DNA of 64,000 nt from Gonium pectorale (lineage: Eukaryota; Chlorophyta; Chlorophyceae; Chlamydomonadales; Volvocaceae): positions 1,731,789 through 1,795,788 of the forward strand of contig LSYV01000014.1 in the NCBI GenBank assembly GCA_001584585.1, read 5' to 3'. The notes beneath the pieces are model-generated. The model did not search any database, had not been told where the DNA came from, and saw only the letters and a list, made by a program, of their open reading frames with translations. Of this stretch, positions 19,129-31,876 are shown piece by piece. A program made the position numbers and the translations under genes. How positions within the stretch are numbered: the stretch's first letter is position 1; each line of letters opens with the position of its first letter.

Positions 19129-22100
19129 CTATGATTGCGCAGAACGCCGCGGAGCAAGGCGCTCCCGCAGCTCCCGAGCCCGCCGCAGCGCGTCCACTGC
19201 TTCTCCCCTGCTTAGATTGGCCATCGACTGAAACAGCCTTAGCACGTCGTCGTGCTCTGTGCACTCCATCAACTGCCGCCGCTGCGACAGCACCACCGCA
19301 GCCACCAGGTACTGGGACAGCTCCCGGCTGAAGGGAAGCTGCCGCTTCTCCATAGGCGACCTGCCGCTGCAGGCGTCGCCGGCGGCGGTGTCACCCACAG
19401 CGGCGCCGGCGACGGCTGGTAAGGAGGCACTAGAGATGCTGTAAGGCGAGGACGCAAGAGTGGGACCGGCGTCGGCAGCTAGCTCTGTGGCGCAGGCCGC
19501 TATGCAGGCGCAGCTCGCTGGGCCTGGGCAAGCCTGCGAGGCAACAGCCGGGTCCGGCGCCTCCGACGCTTGCGGGCTCAGCTCTGCCTCGCCACGCGCC
19601 TCGGATGCAAGGCACAGGAGGTCGTGCCCTGGCGGGTCACTGCTGCTGCTCCCTCCCTGCGTTACTCCTGATGCTCCAGCCCCGCACCCAATCAGGGATT
19701 CCGACGTCAGCTGCTCGCTCTCCTCAGCCCCGCGCTCCGGCGCCACGATGCGCTCTGCGGAATCTTCCACCGCCGCTGCATTCCACGCAGGCGCTGCCGG
19801 CCCTCCGATGCCCTCTCCCGCCGCCACCTCAACTGCAGCGGGCACCGCACCCGTGCCCGCGATTGCGCCCTTCCGTTCGTGCCGCCCCGCCACAATGTCC
19901 GACAGCTCCATCGCGCCCTCCTCCGCCCTCCGCAGGCGCTCCGCCGCGCGTGCGTCTGCCTCCCGCCGCTGCGCGAGCTGTTCCAGCAGGTCGTCGCTCC
20001 AGAGCTGCTCCCACACGCGCAGCGCCAGCTCGGCTGGCAGCTCCCGCCGCATCTGGGCGGCGAACATGCGGTGCGCGAAGTGGTAGTGGCCGGCGTGGAG
20101 GGAGGCGAGGTGCTGGGCCAGGGGAGGGTCCGCGGCATGGACGAGCGACCCCAGCGCCGAGAGCCGTTCGAACATGCCGTTGGCGCGCGGCAAGAAGTTG
20201 GAGCGGACCTGCGAGAACGGAGACGGGGAGCGTAATCAACCCACAGGGTGGTGGACGGGGCTTTCAGCGCGTGCGAGCCTTATGACGGGCGGCGTCAAGA
20301 TGCTAGTGCCGTAGCGGTGGAAGATTGTGACGGCACGCAGCAGGGTGCATGTTGCTATTGCGTTCAGGCGTTGACAGGTAGGAGCGATCCGCGGTGATTC
20401 CTGTGCTAGTATATTCCACGCCGCTGCTCAATGCGGTTTCAGACATAGGACTCAGTGCCGCACCTTCGCCATGAGGCGCACGAAGCACGCGAAGGCCAGC
20501 GCGTCGTCCTTGAATAGTAGCAAGAAGGGCAGGGCCAGGTCCGACATCCTGGATGGGAGACAGGAAAGGTCAAGCGCACACTCAGCCGCATGCTCCTAAG
20601 CTCACATGCATTGGGCACGCCATCTGCACTCTAAAGCCCAATTCGTCTATCTGTGAGGCACAGTGTGAAAGCGATAAAGAGCGTGGGCGTATGGGAGTCG
20701 CGCAGCAGTGCGCTCGGCCACGGTACTTCCCAAGCCCCGTTTCTCCATCAGCTGCGCACCGCTTTATCCTACCTGCACCAGCAACCCGGCTCAAACCTCA
20801 TCACCCCTGGAGGCCCGGTCCCACAGCCGGTCAACAACGACGTTGCAACTCCATCAACTTCTCCAAAACTCGCACCGCGACAGCCGCGCACCCGGCCCCC
20901 ATACCGGCCCTCCTCCTGCACCGTCCCAAACACACGACCCCGGAACCCACCCCTGGCAGTAGCCCAGCTCTGGGTCGTACACCGAGTAGGCCGACAGCAG
21001 CGACACCAGCCGCTCGACGTGGCGCCGCTGCTCGGGGGAGAAGTGCGTGGCAGCATCCAGGTGGTAGCGCACCACTCGGCTGACCCACGGCTGGCCAGGC
21101 GCCGCGCCGTCCAGGCCGCCCAGGACCGCGTCGGCCGGCGCGTCGGGCGCGGCGGGGGCGCCGGCGGGCGCAGACAGTGCGCGGAAGAAGCCCAGGGAGG
21201 CGCGCGAGGCGACGGCGGTGAAGACCGTGGAAGCAGCGTCGCCGGAGAGCAGGCGCGTGCGGCGGCCAGGCTCGATGTCCGGTGAGGGGCAGGAGGGGCA
21301 CGGTATGGGCGGCGGCAGCGCCGGGTCCGGGTCGTCGTTCGGGTCAGAGCTGACAGCGCCGCTGGCGGCGGCGTCGCTGGGCGGCACTGCCGCCATGAGG
21401 ACTGATGGCCCTGCCGCTGCGCCAACCTCGTGTGCTGCGGCCACGTCGCGGCTTTGGGGTTGATGGTCGCCAGCAGCGCCGTCCAGCAACAGCCCAGCCG
21501 ATGGGCCGTCGTTGCCATCGCCGGAGCCACAGCTGCTGCCTGCACAAGCTCCAGGGCTTGTTCTCAGGGCGTCGGGCTCGTCCCTCGTGCAAAAGGGGGT
21601 CTTGGGAGCCTCCGCTGGAGCAGAGGCACTGTAGCCTTCGCTGCTTGATTCAGCCACTGCGACCTCCCCCTTGGCGGCTGGGCTACGTCGCTGCTCCTGA
21701 CTTTCCGAGCTGCGACCAGACTCTGAAACGTCCGACGTGGGCTGCTGAACGCTGCTCGCCCCGGACTCCTCGTCCCCGGGGTGCAGCGCCGTGCCCACGC
21801 CGGGGGCCTCGGCTATGCTACCTCCATGTCCCGCCTCCGCCGGCTCGTCCAAAGGCCCTTCGGGCGGCTGCTGTTGGCCCCATGGCAGCATCTCTTGTTC
21901 CTCCTGGGATTGCTGCTGTGTCTGCTGCTCCGCCAGTTCGCGCTTCCGAAGCACCTGAAACAGGGAAGCGGCCTCAACCTTCTCGCGCAACCAACTGGCC
22001 AGGCGACTGCTGGTGCTGCAACCGTCGCCGCCTTCGCCGCTGTCGTTTCCCGCCGTGGCTGCGGCGCTGGCCCCGTCTCCGCTACCCGCCGGCACTGTTG

Positions 22101-23537
22101 TCGACACGGAGACGGCCGGCGATAACAGGGCGTATGGCATGCCCGCGCTGGCGCCAGCATCGCCGACGTTGCTGCCTGCGCCTGTGAAGCCCAGGCCCCG
22201 AAGGCTGATACGTAAGGTGCCGCTGCTAGCGGTTGGTGCCAGGTTGCCGCAGCCAATGGCGCTGGCCTTCTTGAAGTCGACGCGGACCGCATCGACCGCG
22301 ATGGCCTGCTGTGCACCCAGAAAAGGCCGCAGCGCGGGCGGCACATCCGCGCCGCTCAGCTGGCCATAGAACATGGGCTCCGCGAAGCTCAGCGCATTGG
22401 GCAGCGACTCCGTGGGGCTCTCGGTGCCCACAATGACAGCGCTGAAGGACTCGGAGGCGTCGTCCTCATCCTCCTCAGCCTCGCCGTTTCCAGAGTCAGG
22501 AGCATCAGAGACGCGGCCGCGGGGGTTCATGCGACCATCGCCGTGGATGAGTTGGTATCGGGCCGTCTCCGCGCTCTTGCGGCGAGGGGTCTGGCTATTT
22601 GAGTTGCAGTCAGCTGCAGGATCCTTGGTGGCGCCGTTGCAGCTGCTGTACGGCAAGGCATCGGAGGCATCGGCATGCCGAGCGGGCAACTCAGTGGCGG
22701 TAACGCGGTCGCGGCTGGCCCCCACGCCGGGTGCGGCGGTGAAAGAGCTGCAGGCCGTGAGTCGAACGCCAGCACCGCCGGCGCTGGCACTTCGGCGGAT
22801 CCTTGTGCTGAGCAGGCATTCAGCCTCCAGGTCCTGCGTGGACCGTGGGGTTTGACAGAGGTAAAGTCATGGCGTGTGCTTTTAGATCTAGGGGTTAAGA
22901 AGTGTCGTAGAATGTAATGCTTGGAACAGTGCCAGAGGACAGCGTCACTGTGACCGTGCCCTGTGTCCTGCGGCACTCCGCAGCACCCGCAAACCCTGTG
23001 CGCACATGCAAGCGAATGAGCCCCACCAGCACTGGCGCACGTCTTACCCAACATTTCTGCAGTTGCTGTTCGTATTCAACGCGTAGTCGCGCGCTCAGCT
23101 CAGCTTGCTGCCCGCTGCCCTCACTAGCCTGGTACACGCCGAGGAGAAGGGGCCAGACCTCCGGTCGTAGGCCCGGTTCCAGGCCCCTCTCCGCGACCTG
23201 CTGCAGCAAGGCCTCAAACTCAGGTACAGTGCCATCCTGAGCCAACGCAGCCTTCCACTGCGAGGCGCCCACTGAGGACCTGGGGTGGAAGGGAAGGTGT
23301 ACGCGAGGGGGCGCTACGCTTGCTGCACAGTGCTTGTGGACGTGGGGACCATGTCAAAGAGCCCAGCATCATGGCAGCCCACCTGAAAGGAGCAGCTTTT
23401 TGGACTGCATACGCATATGCCGCTGCTGCTAGACCGGCAGTCACACTGCGTGCTGGTTGGGTTTGGGGTTGGGAATCGGGCTGCGCACGATTGTCAAGGT
23501 CCCGCTGCAGGCTGCGCCTGAGGAAGGCGACGGGCAT
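19129..23537 (-). CDS. TBC-domain (Rab GTPase-activating-type) protein
   Basis: Five exons join in frame: 23537-23383, 23279-23048, 22833-20951, 20548-20464, 20208-19129, giving 1144 residues. TBC landmarks in order are GLRPEVWPLLLGVYQ (exon 2), a long Ser/Ala/Gly/Glu-rich insert (most of exon 3), YSVYDPELGYCQGMSDL formed across the exon 3/4 junction, the NFLPRANG-MFERL and HLASLH blocks, then RELPAELALRVWEQLW. TBC proteins speed GTP hydrolysis by Rab GTPases in membrane traffic, using an Arg finger and a Gln finger. The Gln of YCQG is present. At the usual IxxDxxR site the sequence reads VRYHLDAATH, so the Arg appears replaced by Ala. The C-terminal 280 residues are low complexity with a final helical part. 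The start at 23537 is chosen because its exon ends in the phase the next exon needs. Confidence 0.85.
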
Positions 23538-23957
23538 CTATATATTGCCAACTCGGGCCGTAGTGACTCCCCCAAGCAGCGAGGGTGTTCCTGTCAGCTG
23601 TCAATGTCAGCCGCAACCCCCGAGGCAGGGTTGGTCCCCGGGTGTCTAGCACTGCAATGCCATCCACCCTAACAATGTCAATAGCAAATTAGAACCTTGC
23701 TGCATTGAGCATTTAGAGCTTAGTGCGCCGAGGCGTGGGGGCGAGGATACCCGACAGCCATCCCCGACAGCTCGAGCCTGGTTTCCCCCAGTTTTGCCTC
23801 AACAATACTGTTCGGTTGACGTTATCCAATATGCAGTTTCCTGAGCGCCAAGCCCGCAAAACTAATAAATTTTTGGGTCATAGGGCCCTTGCCGTGCAGT
23901 GTGTTATACGCAACTCATTGCGACGGCTTCCCTCTTTCTCTGCAAAGCGACAGAACG
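23538..23957. promoter_or_regulatory. Shared upstream region of the TBC and RPL13a genes
   Basis: About 420 bp separate the two divergent start codons. The region is less GC-rich than the genes (aactaataaatttttgggtc near 23860) and holds both 5' UTRs and core promoters. No consensus TATA box or named element can be assigned with confidence. Confidence 0.45.
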
Positions 23958-26752
23958 ATGCCGAAGGTCCGTAATTTCTGCTGCTAAACACGCTGAACCC
24001 CTTCTGCGGCGCCGGCGGCAACGACTGAGCTTTTGCGTGCTTTTGCTATGCGCAGACGGTCGTCATCGATGGGCGGGCCCACATGCTGGGCCGCCTGGCC
24101 TCGGTGGTGGCCAAGCAGATTCTGAGCGGGCAGCAAATCGTAAGCGCCGGGCCTGCTGGGCTCGTCATTAATAGCCGTGGAATTTGAGCTTTCATTACAG
24201 CATATTCTGGTGCTTGGGACAGCTTTTCGATGCCTCCCAGCCGCCGACAACCGCGGCGGCAAACGCGGACGGCAGCTGCTCCTGCTTGTCATTGCAGCGA
24301 GTGCTCTCCGTTCATGCTGAGGATTTTGCGGGCGCGGCGTGGTCGCAGGTGGTGGTGCGGTGCGAGGACATCACCATCTCGGGCGGCCTGGTCCGCCAGA
24401 AGATGAAGTACGACCGCTTCCTCCGCAAGCGGATGAACACCAACCCTACGCGTGGCCCCTTCCACTTCCGGGCCCCGTCCCGCATCTTCTGGCGGACCCT
24501 GCGCGGGTGAGTTGACGTCGCCCGCTGCAGCCTTGTGCCGGGGTTCTGGGGCTGGGCTTAGTCTGGGGGTTGGGGAGCGTGGCCGACTGCACCGTGCAGT
24601 TTGCAGGTAGTCTTCGAGGGAGAGGAAGGGGGCGGGATGCGCGGTTGACTCCTGTACCGCAGGGGTGTTCCTGGCTCGACTCGTGCATGAGTCGGCGGCG
24701 AGCTAGCACCGAGGCGCCTCCCAGGGTGCGCCGTCGCCGGCTTCCCGGCTCTCTGTAACAGCTGGTGCGGACGGAGGCGGCAGCGGCAGCAGCCGGCGAT
24801 TGCAGCAGCGGCACTCGAGGCGCCAGCAGCAACGACTGTGGCTGTGTTAGCGGAGAAGAGGCGTGGCGCGGCTGCACGAGCGTGATGCCTGTCGAGGCAG
24901 AAGCTCCTTTGGCCGCAGCGCAGCGGCAGTCTGGCGACCGGACGCTGTGGGAACGGAGTGGCGGCTTTCGCTGGAGCGCGTGGACCTGCCCAACAGCAGG
25001 CCCTTGGGCGCGCACAACGGCCGGGAAGGCCGTCACGCCTTTATCTCGCACGGGGCAGTTGGGGGTATCCACAGGCGCGTTTGCGCATCCAGCAGCCTTT
25101 CTGTTGCATGAACATCCGCGCTGGCGAGGGACATCCCATGGGCGTTTGAGGGCTCCCTGGGCATTCAGACAGCAACGGATGAGGCCGTCGGCTCCAGCTC
25201 TGAGGCCCAATCGCGGAGGCTCCGTCTTGAGAGCCATCAGCACAGTGGCACAGTGCTGCGCTGTGTTGAGCGCTGCTATGGCTATGCGGTTGGGCGCATC
25301 GCGACGTGTAGAGCGGCATGCCTGCGTGGGGCAGTGCTCGCAGCCGCCCCCGGGCTTCTCGGATCTATTGCGCGACAGCTGGGAGCCTGTCGGTAGATTG
25401 TCCCGGAAATGCAGCTAGCAGCTGAGCAAAGCTCTATCAACGGGTGATCAGCGAGACAGCCTTGAGCCGGCTCTAGTTTCATGACATCCATCCGGCAGCA
25501 CCCCAGTCCCTCGCGTGTCGTAAAACTACTGCGCCTGCCGCATGCCAGCGCCTTGGGGCGTGTTAGACCGCAATAGGCCGGAAGGCAAGGTGCCTTGCGC
25601 CACAGGTACCGCTCCTGGAGGAGCCTCATAGCCGCGCAACCGTTCTGAACTCGGCTGCCCGCCGTTCCCTGCCCGCAGCATGATCCCGCACAAGACCCCC
25701 CGCGGTGCCGCCGCCCTGGAGCGCCTTAAGGTGTTCGAGGGTGTGCCGCACCCGTACGACAAGGTGAAGCGCCTGGTGGTGCCGGACGCCCTCAAGGTGC
25801 TGCGCCTTCAGCACGGGCACCGGAACTGCAAGCTGGGCGAGCTGTCGGCGGCGGTGAGTTTCAGCAGCGCGGGGCCTGGGGTTCGGCAATGGTGGCGGGA
25901 GGGGTGGGCTGAGCTGTCAGCGGCAGTGACTGCGCTGGCCGGGGAATGTGTGGAACTGGTTGGGGAGCTGTGTGCGGCGAAAATTGGGTACTATGTGGGC
26001 GTGCATGCGGCTGGGCGCTGGGTGGCGATGCGTGGGTTCGAGGAAAGGATATGCAAGTATCGGATATCGCACAAGGCAAGGTGTGGAGCGCTGGTAAAGG
26101 CGACGGGATGAACGGTAGATGCGGGCGGCGGGAATGGGTCGGGTTGCAGGCGGTTTCAAGGACGTCAGCTTGAGCAAGGAGTTCAGCAGCTAGCAAACTG
26201 GCAGGCCCCATCCTCGGTACATCCTTTGATTACGTACCTCGTATCACGATTACCATGCAGCGGGCGGAGCTTGGTGTGGAAAGGAGCCCCTACCGATCTG
26301 GGAGCAGGGAGGTTTAGTGCGTGTTGGGGATTTCGTCATCCGGGGCAATCCAATTAGCGCAGACGACCTAGAAAGCCTCGGCGATGGTTTCATGATTGCA
26401 GGTCGTAACGTGGTCGGGCCATAGTACTTGGTTTGGGTCACCACGGTGAACCTGCAGGGCATGCCCGCCGGCTGCCTTCTGCTAACGGCGTGTCGGGAAG
26501 CAGTGTACAGACTGCGCCATCCGTTATGCTGATACCCGACGACCCGACTCTCCTCTCACGATTGGGCTTCTCTTGTATGACTGCTTCGTCACCGCCACCG
26601 CCACTCCCCGCCTTCCGCAGGTTGGCTGGAAGCACCAGGCCGCTGTTGCGGAGCTGGAGGAGAAGCGCAAGGCCAAGGCCAAGGCCTTCTACGTGGCCAA
26701 GAAGAAGATCAGCGCGCTGCGGACCAAGGCCGCCGCCCAGGTCAAGGCGTAA
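23958..26752 (+). CDS. RPL13A: 60S ribosomal protein L13a (uL13)
   Basis: Five exons join exactly: 23958-23966 (only MPK), 24056-24139, 24349-24506, 25679-25853, 26621-26752, giving 185 residues. The protein matches the uL13 family throughout. It has [20 protein letters not shown], then [12 protein letters not shown], the highly conserved [14 protein letters not shown] and [10 protein letters not shown], then MIPHKTPRG and [20 protein letters not shown] with a Lys/Ala-rich tail. It is a structural protein of the cytosolic large ribosomal subunit. The start is set by the tiny first exon, whose three codons give the expected MPK beginning. A TGTAA at 26794-26798, about 40 nt after the stop, is a likely poly(A) signal. 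Introns 3 and 4 (1.2 and 0.8 kb) are long; I looked for box C/D snoRNA motifs in them and found none convincing. Confidence 0.95.
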
Positions 26753-28330
26753 GCCTGCTCGCTTGGCGTCGGGCAGGGGCGGAGCCACATGGTTGTAACC
26801 TCGTACGTGTGAGCTCGCGCCGCTTATCCTCACCCCCCCTGGAATATACATGAGCATGTGGAGCTGGCCATGGAACCGAATGACCCGGTAATGGACAGCA
26901 ATCGGTGTCTGCATATCTGCCTTACCTCGTCTGTAGGGCAACAGTCGTTCATTGAGAGCCTAGCCGCAGCCTTGCTTACTGAGATGCTGGCACACGGCAG
27001 CAACTATACTTCAGTACTGGCGGCAGAGTGCTGCAGACCCGGTGGCCCTACGTTTTTCAGCGCCACCGGGAGGAAGCCCTCTTGGCCGCACTGGTCGCAC
27101 AAGGCTGCGCACTTGTCGCAGCCACACGAGCTTCCACTGCCAGCCACAAAGAGTTCCAACGCAAGTACTAGTGCAACATTTCAGCACAGGATTGTCACGG
27201 CATGCGTGCGGGACACACATATTGAAGGTACCGTGGTGGACGGGACCCAACAGCGACGCAAGCCCCAACGCGCAAGGCACGTGCCTAGTGGCACCACAGT
27301 CACGCCGGCCGATGCTCAACGAAGTAAACAGAAAGGGGGAAGGCCGCCTCTACGCCAGTAGGCCAGTATGGCGCCGGGTAGTTTTTCGGCGGGCGACGGA
27401 GACGAGCAGACGGGCCCGCCCCATGTGGGGCAGGAGAAACTAATGCGCTCCCAATGCTAATCAATGCTATTACGTCAGGTGCCCTACTCCGTCTGTACAG
27501 CAAACGCTGATGTCGATCACCCTCATGATGCTCAGCAGGCTACGCCGCGGAGCTCTTTTTCTGCAGATTCCTCTACTTTTTCTGCACCCACCTCACACAG
27601 TCGGGGCGCAATACCAGTTGCTTGCACACAGCGGCCTGGCCGCGCCCGTCCGCGCCGCCCCAACGTGCCATGCATCGTGCATGAACTCCGCCCTCACTGG
27701 GCCCATCAGCAGGTTGCGTATTCCGTACCCTGGAGTAGCACTCCGCGTGGGCTCCGCGCCCCACATTGCCCCTCACCCGGCAACATGCTCATGGCAACAT
27801 GCTCATGGCAACATGCTCATGGCAACATGCTCATGGCAACATGCTCATGGCAACATGCCCATGGCAACGCCCGGCCGAAAACGTCGCCAGGTCGGCTCAA
27901 GCCTTCCTCATGCGGCCTCACTCCTCGCCCTCCAGCTTGGCTGCGATTCCCCTCTGGCCGCTTTTCCAGACTGCCGGGCCAGAAGACGTCTTGCTTACGC
28001 CATCCAACTAAGTATGCGTAACGCTCTGCTTCACCACGTCCTGCCCTGGTGCACGGTAGCCCAGCGGCAGCTGCGGTAGTTAGCGGCTTCCGGCACGCAA
28101 ACTGATACCGGTAAGATACTGTACATACGCCTAGGCCAACCCCAGAACTGGAGTCGGTAGGAGTAGGGTTGGTGCACTGCGGCACTCCAAGGCAGCCGCA
28201 CTCACCCAAAGCGGGCGAGCCAGCCCGTCCTCACCACGCTCCCTACCGAGGGACGGGCCGGAACGCGCCCTGGGCCTCTTTGCTGCAGTACAACACCCCA
28301 ACCCACTCAACCGCCCACCCCCACCAATGC
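26753..28330. other. Intergenic region with a small tandem repeat
   Basis: Lies between the 3' ends of RPL13a (plus) and the BASS gene (minus), so it mainly holds two 3' UTRs. No supported exon. The only clear structure is the 14-bp tandem repeat at 27781-27864. Confidence 0.45.
27781..27864. repeat. Tandem repeat, 14-bp unit, 6 copies
   Basis: Six head-to-tail copies of CAACATGCTCATGG, the last with one substitution. The array lies in non-coding sequence between convergent genes. Open frames across it (MLMATCSWQHAHGN-type) are artefacts of the repeat. Confidence 0.95.
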
Positions 28331-31300
28331 TCACGCCTCCTCGTTTTTGAGCGTGGCGGCCCAGTAGCCCGCCAGCAGGCTGCCGATGGTGGCGTGCGTG
28401 CAGGCCGACAGCACGCAGGGCGCCACCACCACCGGGTCCGGGAAGTGCACCTTTGCGAGCACGGCCGCCAGCGCGGAGCTCTGCATGCCCACCTCGATCG
28501 AGTTGGTGCGCGCGATCTTGTCGGACAGGCCCATGACCTTGGAGAGCGAGTATCCCAGGAAGAAGCCGGTGGAGTGGAGCACAAAGACTGCGGCGATGAT
28601 TGCGGCACCCGAGGAGGCCACGACGGCCACGTTGGTCGCGATCATGGAGCCTGGGGCCGGCGGCGGGAGGCGAACGAGGCGCTGTCAAAGTGAAGCGGGT
28701 GCCGCCAGAGGAGGTCCAGGGTGGAGGATGGCAGTGGCGGTGGCGGTGGCAAAAAAGTGCAGTTGCAAGCAAGGGCGGGAAGACGGGGGAAAGTGCTGGT
28801 GTCGAGGTGGGCGTGGGAGCCGGAGAGTCGCACTGGACGCGTGCCTGCTAGGACCACATGCTTGAATTGCGAACACGCCTAACAGGTGTCCGCGCTCACC
28901 GACGATGAGGAAGACGACCACTGTGGCTAGGAAGGGCGTGTAGAGCTTGACGCGAGCAACGGCGCTTGGGAAGAACTGCGGGGCGGGAGGGGCCACGCCT
29001 CGGGTGCATCACGGAAGCGTGTCGTGCAAGTGCAGCACAACGTCAGCCAGCTGCCTGGCTCATCGCCACACAGCACGGTATGCTATATCACCCACACGAT
29101 GGAGAGCCAGCGCTACCGGTGGCCAAAGTATTGCAAGTGCAGACGTGCCCGGTGAAACGAACGTGCCCGTAATTGAGCACGGCCATCACACGCCGCCCAT
29201 CCACCTGAGAGAGCGCGACGGCAGGGCCAGCCCCTACAGCAGAAGCGTAGCGTGGCCGTGAACTGCCTCCACGTTGTAGTATCTTCCCCATTACCCTATC
29301 CTTCACGAGCCCTTGCCGAGTTGCCATCCCGCTCTCTGCCTGCGGACCTGGTTCACGGCCGTCCCCGCCAGCACGGGCGCCAGGACCAGCTGCAGCACCG
29401 ACAGGAACATGGCCCCCGGATCCACGGGGACGAGCGTCCTGACGTGCGGCAACGGGCAGCGGCGGGGAAACTTTGCGGCTGCGACGACCGCGCGAGACGC
29501 AGCCATAGAGAAACGATCACAGATGGCCATACAAAGTTTAATGCTGTGTGGTGGGCAGTGGGTAGTCACGGCAGCATCTATTAGTCACCGGGGTGGCGCC
29601 GCGTCCTCCAGGGATGCTCGCATTCGCCAACATAGTGCACACCGCGGCGCGCCAGCCAGGCGCAACGGCAACCCGCGGCCCGGTCAGGGCTCACCCGACC
29701 AGCAGGGAGGTCAGCACGGGTGTCGTGGCGATGGCCATGAGGGTCGAGGCGGTGGTCATCATGATGGACAGCGGCATGTCGCCCTTGGCGATGTAGGCCT
29801 GCGGGTCCAGGCGGTTCCGGAAACGCAAAAGCTTCGGATGCGTTTTGGGGTGCTGGGTCAGGCAAGGAGCTAATGGCCATGCCCATGAACAAGGCGCTAC
29901 GTGCAGAATCCAGTGTCGTTGATATACGTGGTACACTGGGCAGACGCCCACACGGGACTCGGGCGTGCAATCGAGGCATGCCAGCCCTGTGCTTGAGCAG
30001 GGCGTGCCGCCGTTCAACACGGCGCGGCACGGCTACTGCGCAGCGTCGCGGGGACTCAGCAGCTCACCACAATGTTGGATGCTGTCCCTCCGGGCATGCA
30101 AGACACGAGCGCCACGCCGACCGCCAGCCCGGGGGCCAGGTTGGGCTGCGCCGCCAGGTAGCGGGAGATGACGTAGCCGAAGCAGGGCAGGATCGTGTAC
30201 TGCACAGTGCGGGCGACGGGGCAGGGCGCGACGTCAGTACAAAGTTGGGTGACATGGGATGACTTTGAAGTGGGACAGGTGGCGCCCAACCACAGCGGGG
30301 GATGGCGTGGGATGAACGTGTTGGAATGAAAAACGAAGGGCTGCACATCTGCAGTTTCATGTGGGGCGCTGCACATTTGAGCAATGAGCGAACCAGCCAG
30401 GCCGCACCGCCAGCTCTTCCGGGCTGCGCGTCGACCCCCGGATCCCCGGCACATGAGCACGAGCCCCGCAACTCACCTGGAGCACCATTCCCAGCAGCAG
30501 CAGCTGCGGCTGCTTTGTGAACACGGATGCTATCTCGCCAAACGTGAGGGTCAGGCCCATGCCTGCCTGTGCGCGCAGAGGAAGAACGGAGGCATTCTTG
30601 CGGCAAGGCGACACAGCGCAGTCGTCCAGTACTCTTACGATGCCAGCTGCGTGCATGGCGCAACGGCACCCGTGGGGCCCCATGGTCGCGTGCCGAACTC
30701 ACGGCCGACCTCCACACTGGCACGGCGGGCTGCCTGTGCGATGCCCTTGGTCCGATTCGCTTTTGGCAGATCACGGCAGGGGGCTCCTGCTCGCAGCAGG
30801 ACTGTGCTCGCGATCTCCGCGTCGCTCCGGTGTGTCAGCTACTTGGCTTTAGGACCTCTGACAACAAGCTGCACGAAGAGTACCACACCTTGGGCGCCAT
30901 GTCACCACGGCAACCCTTCCCTCACGCACCATGACGAACATCAAGCCGTAAGTGATACACCTGTTGTCAAACCACGTGTACAAGTGAGGTGCGTGGAAGG
31001 CAGTCACGGCCGCCAGAATGACCCAGACCGGGAAGAGGCGGGTGAAGTTGTTGCAAAAGGCCGCGAGTTGCTGCTCCAGCGGCGTCAAGCTGGGTTTGCC
31101 GCCCGCAGGCGAGGAGGCGCCGGCGGAGGCTCCACAGGCGACACCAGAGGAACGCTTCGAGGCTAGAGGGCATTCCAGCGTTCCTCCCAAGCCAGCCGGT
31201 ATGGGCTTGGCCGTGCATGGGGCTGGCGAAAACCCTAGCGCCCCGTAGCAGCGGAGTCCAGCATACGCGAGAGGGGAGCGCCGCGACTGGGATTGCGCTG

Positions 31301-31397
31301 GAGGCCTGCATGTGCGAGGAGTGAACACGGTAGACAGGTGAAGGTCGTAGGCTGTGTGCCCACTGGATGTTGTGGGGGGTGCTGATGGAAGTTGCAT
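28331..31397 (-). CDS. BASS-type (bile acid:sodium symporter family) plastid transporter
   Basis: Seven exons join in frame: 31397-30930, 30566-30477, 30199-30068, 29798-29695, 29438-29348, 28975-28900, 28650-28331, giving 426 residues. Family landmarks are FPVWVILAAVTAF (first helix), AGMGLTLTFGEI, QYTILPCFGYVISR, CMPGGTASNIV with AYIAKGDMPLSIMMT, then RTNSIEVGMQSSALA and the last helix ending LLAGYW. About nine or ten membrane helices are expected. The first 90 or so residues are Ser/Pro/Arg/Ala-rich with few acidic residues, like a chloroplast transit peptide. In plants, BASS proteins sit in the plastid envelope and move organic anions such as pyruvate or 2-keto acids with sodium. The exact substrate cannot be read from sequence. 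The start ATG is the first in frame before the transit-like part. Confidence 0.9.
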
Positions 31398-31876
31398 CGA
31401 CACCACACACACAGTTCTCCAGACCACAGATGCATTTCTAAGTGCAGCATATGCATGCATAATAGGCAACCCAGCGCCCACCGCCCCGCATCCTCTCGTT
31501 TCTCGGACCTTGCGGGCAAATTGAGCGCTGCCCGCATTCTTGCTGCGCTTCCTTTGTTTGCTCTTATACCAAGTTACAACAACGGCAAACAGCCTGCGTT
31601 GCAACGTCTCGGCGGGCAGGTCATGTCGACACAATACGGGAGGTTTCGGAGGCCAGGCATGCTGCAATGTCTAACTGTGTTTGGCATCTGTATCTCATAT
31701 GAGACATAGCAACGGGAATATTGGATCGAAAACTGCGATACACCTCACAGGCCACCTTTGACAGCGCGCTCCCAGGGCTATTGCTCGCAAACCTGCATCA
31801 ATGTCTTACAAGCTCGTATGATGATGTGCACGAATAGATAACCCGCGCTTCTTAGTCTGGTCTTCATTTGAACAAC
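31398..31876. promoter_or_regulatory. Shared upstream region of the BASS and UGDH-like genes
   Basis: About 480 bp between divergent start codons, with both 5' UTRs and core promoters. No named regulatory element is recognised. Confidence 0.45.

Noticed and set aside
19460..20086. Plus-strand open frames across the TBC gene
   Set aside because: Shadow frames caused by GC-rich codon bias opposite real coding exons.
24765..25418. 217-codon plus-strand frame inside RPL13a intron 3
   Set aside because: Splice sites of RPL13a bound it precisely, and the translated sequence shows no domain or membrane pattern.
23967..26620. snoRNA genes in the RPL13a introns, as known in vertebrates
   Set aside because: No RTGATGA/CTGA box pairs with flanking complementarity could be seen by eye.
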